Source of the DNA: Cruorifilaria tuberocauda
Taxonomy: Eukaryota > Nematoda > Chromadorea > Rhabditida > Onchocercidae
NCBI GenBank assembly: GCA_013365365.1
Contig: JABVXU010000065.1
Coordinates: forward strand, 1-64,000
DNA length: 64,000 nucleotides
Reading direction: 5' to 3'
Part shown: in pieces, positions 37,424-48,231 of the stretch
How the letters are laid out: the number at the start of each line of letters is the position of its first letter
Position numbering within the stretch: position 1 is the first letter of the stretch
Made by a program: the position numbers and the translations under genes
The notes under the pieces: model-generated
Seen by the model: the letters and a program-made list of their open reading frames with translations, nothing else
The model's database searches: none
Told to the model about the DNA's origin: nothing

Positions 37424-38564
37424 AGTTTCTCCTATCTATCTAAATTATACTAGAAAATATTAGATCACTGTTAACTGTAAATTGAAAATAAGGAGCAGTT
37501 TTATAAACATAAGTAAAAAAATGAGAAATCAAGAGTTTATAGTTTATTCGCAATATCCATCAATTGTTTTAAAACTCTCCCAAATTATTTTCCCTTTGTC
37601 TCATTCTCTCCATTAATGATAATAAATTTATATTAAGAATGAATGCATAATGATTAAAATGGACAAACTTGTTTACCGCTTATATTCCTCTACTCTCATT
37701 TAAAACGCAAGCAACTAACCACTAACGCATCGCATTTCCTCGATTCTAAAGATCATAAGTATTGAATCGTTTTGTTAAAACAGTAACTTAATTGGTCCCA
37801 GATTCTTCTCCTTGGAAAACGCAAGTCAAAAACACGAGTAACAAGTACCCTAAGCAATAAACAAAGCTGCATTTCATGTGTATCGAAAGAAAACTGGCCA
37901 TGAAACAGTTACTGGATCGTACCTTTGTGCATAAGAAGTTAAAGGAAAGTTTGGAGATTCTACTTAGTAATTTAATGTATGATGATACGACATTACGAGA
38001 CAAAGGAGCATCTGGGAAATGCACAACCTGATTATCCTCACTTGGCGTTATGCGATACTTGTTGAATTTGATAACTTTATCGACAAAGAAAACTTGCTTT
38101 GTGGACCTTTACTGAATATGAGAACCTCAATTACATCATACTCACGACCTATGATAAATACAGCAACTAAAAAGGGAGGTAATTACTAACACCAATATGC
38201 ATTATATAATAATGATAACAAAAGTCGATCAGAAACTGTTAAAAAAATTCTTCAATAAAGACCATAAAAATCTATAAGAACCGTACGAACACACTGGTAA
38301 AAGAAATAATGAAACACATGGTAAAATATATAATAAGAAGACATATAGTAAGTATATAGATAATAAAACAATAAAGACGAATAGTTTTGCAAATAGATAA
38401 ACACAGTTTTTAGAGGTAACAAAAGCAAGGGAGAAGATAACTTCAAAACCATACTTCAATAGGAAGCAAAATTTTTTTGTTAGAATTATATCTTAAAAAA
38501 TATAGGTACCCTTCTCGTGTTGAGTAAAGAAGCTTCTCTTAAGTTATTCTTATCCACTAACAAT
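37424..38564. other. Intergenic region mdh-2 / mrps-31
   Basis: 1.14 kb between two genes on the same strand. No further exon recognised. It must carry the 3' end of malate dehydrogenase and either a promoter for mrps-31 or, if the two are an operon, the intercistronic spacer. Confidence 0.5.
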
Positions 38565-40630
38565 TCAGCTATTGACAAATTCTAAACCCTTGGAAATGTT
38601 TTTTTTTAATTCTGGAATGGCAGCCTCGACAAGACCCTGTTCGTATGCATTAAGTTGGCCCATTCCAAGAATCTTCTCAACTCCGTTTTTCTGAAAGAAT
38701 TAAAATTTTGCAGTTTCCATTGTATAAAACATCAATTTTCTTGATATTCTGAGGTCAAAAAGCAAACTCGAACTAAGAATCAAGTACTCAGTGAAAGTCA
38801 GTAAAGAGCACCCTTAAATTTGTAAGAGCAAGAAAACCGAAGACCAAGAAAAATAAGAAAAAAGGAAGCACATGAAATTCGTTAAATAAATGAAATAAGC
38901 AAACATCTTACTCCAAGGAAAAAATGAAAATTTTTTTCTAAAATTGCACAACATGAAGAACTTACACCAAATTCCAATGGTGTTGAAAAATAGTCTACCC
39001 CTTTGCACGCATCCGAAGCTACATATGCACACTGAATAGATTTTTCATTATTTAGACCTTTCAGTAAACTATCCACAAATTTTGAAGCTGCCACAGCCAT
39101 TGAAAGTGTAGCCGAACCCTAAATTTTCCTAACAGTAAGTAATCGTAATTCTCTGAAATCTATATTACAGAACATAAACTAGAAGGGTTAAAGTACTAAA
39201 AATAGTGATAAATCATATTAAAGAAGCATATTTTTCAATATTTCAATGTAATTTTTCAATGTAACTTCCATTTATTCTATCTTATATTAACAACATCCAG
39301 CATTTTACGAAAAAAAGATGAAGAAAATGAAGGTCAGTAACTTTATCTTTATGAAAACATATTTTACAACTTACAGCTCCAGCTTTTGCTTTCACAACTT
39401 CCGTTCCAGCATTTTGGATTCGTTCTGTCAACTTCTTCACTTCATCATCCGAAAACGTGCAGGATGGTTCTGTTTGAGAAAGAAGAGGAATGATGGTAAT
39501 TCCAGAATGACCACCAATCACGGGTATGTTTGTTTTATCAGCATCTAGACTCTGGAAGAAAATAAAATAGAAAACTGACAACACTGTTGTTTGACGGCTA
39601 TGCATAAAAGTAATTAAGAACTTTAAGATAAAATATGAGGCATGGAAATACTTTGGCTCCTGCTACAAATGCTGCTGATCGTATAACATCGAGTGTTGTA
39701 ACACCGAATATGCGTCTTGGATCAAAGACGCCGTGTTTTTTGAAAATTTCGCAAGCTATTGGAACTGTTGAATTAACAGGATTTGTTATGATTGCAATAA
39801 AAGCCTTTGGGCAATTTTTTGCTGCAGCTTCACTTAAGTCTCGTACAATACTAGCGTTAGTATTGAACAGATCATCACGAGTCATACCTGGAAATAGCGG
39901 ACTTTTATCACCTACCTAAAAATATTATATCCCATCTAATTTGATAAAGAACAGTGGAAAAAACTGAGATTTTATATCATTCCCACTGCAAAAAAATTTT
40001 CATTTCAAAAAACGACAAGAAAAGACAAAATTTAATAACCTGGTTTCCGTGGCAGACCAGCGGGTATCACTACAATATCGGCATCTCGCAAAGCCTCTTC
40101 CAGTTCACCTGGACCAGTGTGTCCTGTGACCTGAAATTTAAATTATTGCACGAAAAGTTACAAAAATTATTAAACGTGAGCAATAACAGTTAGAAACTTG
40201 ACACTTAGAAAAAAACTTAATGTAATTAGTATGAAATTAGCAAAATTACTTAGTATATAATAATTAGCATAAAAGAAATACCTGAGCTCTAGTATCGATA
40301 TGTGACAGATCAGCGGCCACACCTGGCGTACCTTTGATATCGTACAATGCTAATTTTGCCACATTCTTATTTATTTTTAGCAGTAGTCCAAGTGGTTGTC
40401 CAATACCACCAGCAGCACCCAATAAAGCAATCTATAAAGTGAGTTTTGTCAGAATTTTTAACTTCTCGAAAAGTTATCAAAGCTTTCATTAAAACTTATC
40501 GTCCATTTTTAATCCAGTCATAATTCAAAAATCTCACTTTAGGTGCAGAACTTGATAAACGTTGACTGCACATCTGCAAATTCCTCGTTAATGGATCCAA
40601 GACTGATGACATTCTTCTAATAGCTTCCAT
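38565..40630 (-). CDS. mdh-2: Malate dehydrogenase, mitochondrial
   Basis: NAD-dependent malate dehydrogenase of the TCA cycle (malate to oxaloacetate) in the mitochondrial matrix. Seven exons: 40630-40538, 40431-40282, 40130-40040, 39887-39652, 39551-39375, 39118-38966, 38690-38565 (TGA), 341 residues, the usual length. Residues 1-30 are Arg/Ser-rich and act as presequence. The dinucleotide loop [11 protein letters not shown] starts at residue 36; then [50 protein letters not shown] and the active-site [14 protein letters not shown]. Exon 4 has a second, in-frame acceptor 24 bp upstream that would insert eight residues beside the substrate loop (see findings). A TTTCAG eight bases before the ATG fits spliced-leader addition. 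Confidence 0.93.
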
Positions 40631-42376
40631 TGTTACAACTGAAACTGAGATATGATTGGATTGTAAAAATATACAAAATATATTCGATTACGAATGCCAA
40701 TTTGAATTTACATAAAAACTAAAAAAAAATGTTAATAATTAATGTAACAAAGCGTTGAACTGAAAGGGATGTAAAATTTGCACGTCTGTGAACAACTTCT
40801 TAGATAAATCAATGTTCAATGTGAAATAAGCTGTTAGCAATAAAACAAACTAGGTACTTGAGAATACGCGTAAAACTGACGTCACATGTAATATCACTAA
40901 TCAAATGAGTTCAAGCAATGCTTAAGAAAAAATAATCAATAATTGGTGTAATCATTGATAAGTATTGCTCTGCGCTATCTTTCTAAAAGCGTCGTAATGA
41001 ATTTCGTCGAAAAAGAAAAAAATTCATATCACAAAACAGAAAAAGAAATAAGGTCATCGCCGAATCATCAACAGAGGATCAAACTCTTCGATCATTATTA
41101 GCTCAATACAAATGTTATAGCAAACAGTATGACATTCAATAGTGACAATCATTACTTCCAATTCTATTAGTACAAGCAAAATATTACGTTAATAATAATT
41201 ACAACAACAATAACAATGATAATAATAAGTATCGATAAGAGTCACGTACTCCAAAGGAATCAATGTTATATGTTACTTTGATGAAATGGATATCAAGTAT
41301 TCATTGGATGAGTTACGCTCGTGCTAATTAATTAGTATTCTTGTTATACGTCGTATCAATTGATAGTTTTAATAGAAGCGAAATAGTATGAAGATGTTTT
41401 TAAGTTATGAATATGCTGGGAAAGAAGTAATATACTTCTTCGATTTTAACTAGCAGCTTTGAATGTTTCCATTTTTTTTAGCTGTCATTTCAAATAGCTT
41501 TAAATTGATTGATTCTTTGATTCATTTAATAATTGAATGAAAAGAAAAAGATAACCAATCTTATGAGTAATATTTCAGTTTCAGAGACTGATAATTTCTA
41601 GAGTATGATAGTAATAATTTAAAGTATGATAATGATAAGAGAGAGAATGATAATTTCTAAAGTTAATTGGTTTATAACTTTGTTTAGGATAAATTTTGCC
41701 ATCATAGTATATTTATTCTTATCAATACTGAAGTGTTTTTCCACAGGGCGTAATTTGTATTGAGTATTTTGAGATGATAACATGAATGTGGAATTTTTGA
41801 TAAGAATTTTGGTGCACTCTGTCACTTATTTGGTAGGATTTTCAATTGAAATTCACATTTATTCCACCATTTCTAGAGATCATTTGTTCATTTCACTCGT
41901 TCTTCGTAAAGTTGAATAACATGATAAAGGATATCATGATATTGGAACTGTAATATCATGATATGTACAGTGGAAAAAAGGTAACGGGAAGTGTAATATC
42001 ATGAAATACAGCAAAATCCATTGTTTTATGATCGTAGAAGAGAATCTATCATTTTAAGGCATAATAGAGCATCAATTTGAGTTGATATCGTTTAATCTAT
42101 GGCCATATCAAATCAAATTTCATCATTTCTACTTTATAAAATAATAATCGTCATTCATTCTTGATTTAAGTCATTTTGACTTTCTCCTACCTTAAGTGTA
42201 ATTCCACTTGGCATTCAAATTTTGATGAGTAATAATTAGAGATAAAAAATATACATCTCCAGTGGAATAAAATTAATGATTTTAAAAAATAACCATTTTT
42301 TACTTTTTTCCCATCATTTTCTCCGTACAGCAATATTTTCCGAGGTAACATTTGCACATTCTAATTTTAAAATAAA
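40631..42376. other. Intergenic region Rpt2-like / mdh-2
   Basis: 1.75 kb of AT-rich DNA, no exon-like stretch. Just upstream of mdh-2 (40632-40660 on the - strand) is a pyrimidine-rich acceptor-like site. A short AAT/AAC-rich run lies near 41190-41230. Confidence 0.5.
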
Positions 42377-45159
42377 TCACATAAAAAATTCCTCTGGTGC
42401 TTCGTTTTTCTTCTGCATAATAACACGTTCCATTGCTTTGTCAAAATCTTCTAAACATACAAACTTTCTCTGTGCACGAAGTGCAAGCATCCCGGCCTCT
42501 GTACAGATTGCCTAAAAATTGTTAAAATTATTTCAGTGAAAATGAAAATAGCCAGAATACTTGAAATAAAGTGAAGCATCAAATAAATACCTTACAATCA
42601 GCTCCGGAAAGTGATAATTCTGCAGCATATTTTTCAAATTTAACATCAGTTGAAATTTTCATTCCTGCTGTATGTATTTGAAAAATTTTAAGTTTTGTTT
42701 TTTCATCTGGTTTCGGTAATTCTATTTTACGATCAATACGACCTGGTCGGATGAGCGCTGGATCCAGTACATCAATCCGATTTGTTGCCATTATTACCTG
42801 AATGAGGAAAGCATTTTATCACTTATTCCAAAAAATAATGAGCATTTTTTTAAATGTATTTTTCCGCTATCATTATGTCTGGTGGTTTTGCTCAAATTAT
42901 TTTAATTTGAATAGAAGTAGGAATTCAAGAAAGACGATCCATAGAATTAAGTTCATGAAAAGATGGAAATTCAAATGTACAGTTTGTATCTTCAATTTTT
43001 GAGTTACAATTATTGATCATCGACTTCTTAATTTTTATCGAGATTTAATGTAAAATTTAAAATGATAGCTTCAAAAAATTCAACTCTCTATCAGAGATCC
43101 AATCAAATGGATTACCTTAACATCACCGCGGCTTTCAAATCCATCAAGTTGATTTAACAGTTCTAGCATTGTTCGTTGAACTTCTCGTTCACCACCACAG
43201 GTTGTATCATATCGTTTCGTACCAACCGCATCAATTTCATCAATAAATATGATACATGGAGCTGATTCTCTTGCCATTCGGAACAATTCTCTGAGAGAAA
43301 AAGATTTTACCATAACATTTCTAATATACTTGTAATACATTATTCTGTGCATCTTTTTTCTGTGAAGAAATTAACTTTACCGTACTAGTTTGGAACCATC
43401 GCCACTATTTTTTTGTATCAAATCAGCACCGGTAACCCGAATGAAAGTTGCTGATGTACTATGTGCTACTGCTTTAGCTAATAAAGTTTTTCCTGAAGAA
43501 AGCAATCGCTTTTTTCGGGTTACGGGAATTAAAGTTTAAAATGATTTGATACCTGAACAGTAAATCATCATTTCTCAAGTATTTCAATTATTCTGTAAAT
43601 GTGAAGAAAAAATGTTTTTAGATTTTTTATTTACTGATAATACTATTCATTAGTAAACGTATCATTTGCAAAATGCATCTTCATTAAATGTCTTCCGAAA
43701 ACTTTCAAGAGAATAAGTTTCGATTTGCTAGATATATTCCGTTTCATTTTTCTTCTATAAAACAAAATAAATAACCTGTTCCCGGTTCACCAAATAAAAT
43801 AACGCCTTTTGGCGCAGTAATGCCCATTTCTTCATAATATTCCGGGTGAACAAGAGGTAATTCAACAGTTTCTTTGATTTCCTGAATTTGTTCCTCCAAT
43901 CCTCCTATATCCTGGATTTGTTACAATTATTAACATATTGTACTGAACAAATGAAAAGTTACAAAATATTATTAAAGTATACTATAATATAATATAAGTA
44001 GCACAAGTATTATAAGACATAAATAGCCAAGTACTGACTGTAGGAACCTTCGTCAGAATATAGTGCTTACAAATACATATCTTATTTTTTCCAACATTAT
44101 CATCGTCAAGATTTAATTTGAAAGGATAAATGATGTTTCAGAATCTGAAGGTAATATGAACTTTGAACCTTTCACCATTTCTACACTTTGAACTTGAATT
44201 TAAAACTAACATCAAATGACTCTTTTGGTGGTTTTTCAAGTTTATTGATAATTGAATTAGAAGCATCAATGCTATCATGCAATACTCCAACCACTGCAAT
44301 GGGAACATTCTTCAACGATCCTTGAGCTTTCACCATAACCAAAGCACCGATTCGAATTAAATCCTTATCAACGATTGATAATATCGGTATGTACCATTCC
44401 CGTTTGTTACCTTCGATAACCACTACAGCATGCTACAATTACAATTATAAATTTTGCATTAAAAAAATTACGTGTAATAGATATCTATCTCCAAATAATC
44501 ATTGAAATGATTTTTTATCATTCACTTTAATATCAATTTGATCCTTGATAGCGGAAGAATTGATATTACACTAGATACTAATTAAAGATATTGAAACAGA
44601 ATAATTAATTTGTACCACACTTCAATTTCTAATTTAAACCTTTTCATCAAGGAAAAGCTCATGAATTCGTGCAAGTGCAATAGGTGAACCACGTAATGCA
44701 TTCACAGTTTTACGTTCTTTTCTCTGTTGCTCACTAATTGATCCACGTTTACCTTGACGTCGAATAAATTCTTTCTCTAGCAACAAATAATCTTTTATAC
44801 GACTCATTCGTAGCAATTTCAAATAACAATGTCTTCGTGGTGCAGCTAAAATAATTTTAACATACTTTCAAATCACTAATTATTATTTTTAATTGTTTAA
44901 TACTGCTGCTTCTTTGTTAATTAATTAAGATAAAGAATAAAGATAAGTAGATGAATTAATTTACATTTATTAGCAAAAGATATCAATTGATTTTGTTGAA
45001 AATCTTCTAGGGTTATAATTAGAATTAAATAATTGCTAGACCTTCCGGTAACTTATTCACCATATCCTGAGCTCGTTGCGGTTTTCGAGCAATTTTCATT
45101 AGTGCATGTTGTGGCATTGCCACACCTTTCTTATTCGGTCTAGATACTTGATTACCCAT
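42377..45159 (-). CDS. Divergent 26S proteasome ATPase Rpt2/PSMC1-like
   Basis: AAA+ ATPase of the Rpt2 (PSMC1, regulatory subunit 4) family, part of the ring that unfolds substrates into the 20S core. Eight exons: 45159-45042, 44845-44640, 44432-44211, 43911-43776, 43492-43381, 43290-43116, 42797-42591, 42511-42377 (TGA), 436 residues. The N-terminus MGNQVS keeps the Rpt2 N-myristoylation pattern. Walker A GEPGTGKT (223-230), Walker B IIFIDEID (278-285), [40 protein letters not shown] (sensor and Arg fingers) and SGADCKAICTEAG are present. Odd points: pore loop 1, normally KYLGDG in Rpt2, reads KNSGDG (Asn256-Ser257), the Walker A second residue is Glu rather than Pro, the OB region differs, and the C-terminus is EEFFM in place of the HbYX ending LYL. 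More likely a specialised paralogue than the housekeeping subunit. Donor of exon 1 (GTCTAG) is unusual. Confidence 0.88.
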
Positions 45160-45838
45160 TTTATTTTTTATATGGGTTACTTGATAATGAATGAGTAGCA
45201 GTATATCTTCTCCAGAAATGAAAACTTAATGATTCGAACCGCACAAAACGACGGTACAACAAGAGAAATAACATCGGTCTTATTAAATTGCTTACTATAT
45301 ATATGTCATACAACCGATCATTAATTATTTCAGTTTATCTGAATATTGATCCGGTTGAAAAATTAACAATCATTTTTCTTTTTGCACTGAATAGTTTTAA
45401 AATGATATGATGATTAGTCAATCAAGATATATTTTTACGACAATTTGATGTTATACTTTTCGACATGGCATAGAGATGTTACATGTGATGAATTGATCTA
45501 TCTTATGACTTTTGACCTATAACTCATGATTTATCGTATGACTTGTACTGACCGGTGAAGGAAATTTTTAATACAACTGTTCCATCTTACCTTTCCGGAT
45601 ATTTAAATGAAACATCCTACTTCTCTCCTTCTCTGCACACTCATTTATTACTGTTATTGTATTTTAAAGTTGTACTATAAAGTGCATTTAAATGAGCATT
45701 TTTGTAGAATGAAAATGATATTTGATAGCTTCACATGAAAGAAGCATATTTTCATGATTGTTTGGATGAATCAGTACAGTAATCTTCAACTCATCATCTC
45801 TTTTCCTTTTCTTTGCTCTCCTCAACTTTCATTGTCTA
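45160..45838. other. Intergenic spacer KE-rich gene / Rpt2-like
   Basis: 680 bp between two genes on the same strand. No exon or RNA gene seen. Confidence 0.45.
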
Positions 45839-47770
45839 TCATTTTTTCTTTTCACTTTCCTTATCCTGAAAATTCCCGTTTTATCTTGAATACATTCAAC
45901 TAAAATACAAACCATTGAACTCAATCACTTAAATGCTTAACACTAAGATAAATTAGTTACTGATAAGATATCTCGTTTAACACTAAGATAAGTTGGCTAA
46001 GCTTAAAAATTTCACGTGTAAAATATCAGTTACTTTTTGGCTCACAAAACTGATCAAAGTACTGTAACAATCGTAATTACCTTCAGCTAACTGTAATTAC
46101 AACTATTTTTTTCTACTTCACATTCCACACCACTTTTATACGTGTCAAATAGATGGAGCTGCTATTTGGATATCCACGTACAGACACGTAAAAAAATGTA
46201 ACTATGCATGCATGTCACACACTTACCGTTTCACTCTCCCTCTTATCCTCTTTTTTGTCCGCTTCCTCCTCTTTTTTGTCCGCTTCCTCCTCCTTTTTAT
46301 CTTCTTCCGCCTTCTTTTCTTTCTCTTCTTTCTTTTCCTCCTCCTCCTTCTTCTCTTCCTCCTTCTTTTCCTCCTTTTTTTCCTCCTTTTTCTCACCTTC
46401 TTTCTTCTCTTCCTTCTTTTCCTCCTCCTCTTTTTCCTCAACTTGTACTTCTTGCGTTGCCATCACCTTCATTTCGGGACCTCTCACGTCACTTTGTTGA
46501 GTCTAAAATGAAAGAAATCCTTTCCATAACTTGACATAACTATGATTTCAATTACATAACGTTGATGCATGGATTTATCACGATGATACTCAATCTGATT
46601 CTTTGATTTTAGGTCTCCATTTGCACAATACAACAAAATTTCGTATACATATACAATTACTTTTAAATTCACTAAGTTAATTTTTTGATAAACTTCAAAA
46701 TCAAATATAATAGCAATATCAACCGCTGCTATATCTTTTGCATCCTTTTTAGATTCCTCCTTCTTTGATCCTTCCTTCTTTGATCCTTCCTTCTTTGATC
46801 CTTCTTTCTGTGAGCCTTCTTTCTTCGAACTCTCTTTCTTCGATTCCTTCTTTTCCTCAGCCTGAAATTTTGAACTTTCACTGATAATGAACATTTTAAT
46901 ACCTCTCAATCTTGTTCTAAATAAGTAATTCTAAGTACTATAAAAGTTATAACTCTATGTAGAGAGTAAAAGTCAGGATATTCAATGATATGAAAGTTTT
47001 TTTTTAGTAATTGAAAAAGAACGAGCAAGTAAAAGCAATCTTACATACATTACAAATAACCTATAAATGAACTCGAAATCCTTTCTGGACTAAAAAACCG
47101 TGAAAAATACCACAGGAAATCGTACATTGAATTACCTACAAGAAACTTTCACAACAAATTACTAAAACGATTGACCTCTTTTGCAGATTCTTTCTTCTCC
47201 TCTTTCTTCTTTTCACCTTCACCTTCATCCATCATAGATTGCGTCTTCTGTTCATCCATTGGTGGTAAAATTGCTGGTGCTGCTGCTGGTTGACTAGCAG
47301 CTATTGCTGCATTATTAGCTCTAAATTTAGTAAAAATTTTTTCCATAACCATAAAAGATCAGTAATAATGAAAATAAGTGATAAGAATTATTAATTATCT
47401 AAATTGAATTAATATAGTGATATTTAATTTCCGATAAGGAGTAATTCATTAGTGTTTCTGATAATAATAAGTAGCTGATTATCATTTCTGATAAGAGTTA
47501 ATTCATTATTATTTCTGATAAGAATAATCTATTATCATAAAATTATTTACAAAACGTATTACTGAAGCATTGCAAATTATGTATTTTAAAGTTCAATTCT
47601 ATAAATGATCAAATTTCTATTCCCTAATATAACTCTATCAGAAGATATGAACAAAAAGGAAACTTTTTCTTGGCGCATTGTATGATAGCGATCAGAATGA
47701 AAATTGTTATGCTAGCCAAAGTGAAGATTTGATGAGCAAGCATTGTAATGAGCATTGTTCCATCGATCAT
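45839..47770 (-). CDS. Lys/Glu-rich protein with N-terminal membrane segment
   Basis: Family not recognised. Five exons fit in phase: 47770-47664, 47320-47176, 46861-46724, 46502-46227, 45865-45839 (TGA), 230 residues. Residues about 5-31 are hydrophobic (MLITMLAHQIF then ASITIFILIAII), followed by QCAKKK, suggesting a single-pass membrane protein with a cytosolic tail. Next is an Ala/Pro-rich stretch, then repeats of KKEGS (five near-identical units), then about 60 residues made almost only of Lys and Glu (EEKKEEKKEGEKK, DKKEEEADKKEEEADKKE), ending ESEKKK. The tail is expected to be an extended charged helix or disordered. The first and last exons are short and rest on phase and composition; without them the open frame of the middle exons is still clear. 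A TATCAG acceptor lies five bases before the ATG. It faces the BTB gene across 460 bp. Confidence 0.6.
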
Positions 47771-48231
47771 CTTTTCTGATATATTTTTTTCCCTTTTTGA
47801 ATCTATCTCCTCTATCAATAAAATGGTTGAGAAATAGATATACCGGAAGTTACGTCTGAATTACGTCTGAATGATGCGTTAAATTTTCGGGAGTTGAATT
47901 TTCAGCGTTGGAATAATGAAGAATACTTGACTGGGATAAATCTATTGGTTGAACAATATTCTAACTTTTTGATTAGTAACCAGAGATTTCCCGCAAAGTA
48001 CGAGAGACAACGTTTAAACCTCCAACCGCTTTATGTACGTAATGAAAACTTACAATAAAACGTTATTCACTCTATCATATCTCTTATAATAACTAACATA
48101 TTTGCATATTATCTTTGCAACAATGCAATATTAGTAGAATTGTAACCGATATAAATATCCAGAATTTGGTTGCTTAGTTTCAGACAACGATATTGTATTT
48201 TGATGTGAGGTTAAATTGTTAAGAAGCTGCG
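47771..48231. promoter_or_regulatory. Divergent promoter region, KE-rich gene / BTB gene
   Basis: 460 bp separate two start codons facing away from each other. Acceptor-like CAGs occur on both sides (reverse strand 47778-47776, forward strand 48181-48183), consistent with trans-splicing of both transcripts, so the actual promoter is probably the central 400 bp. A duplicated GTTACGTCTGAATTACGTCTGAA-like motif (two TTACGTCTGAA copies) lies near 47849-47871. Confidence 0.45.

Noticed and set aside
46204..46534. Three overlapping + strand open frames rich in Ser/Phe/Leu/Pro, 98-108 codons
   Set aside because: They are the antisense of the GAA/AAG-rich exon of the KE-rich gene; the absence of stops follows from that composition.
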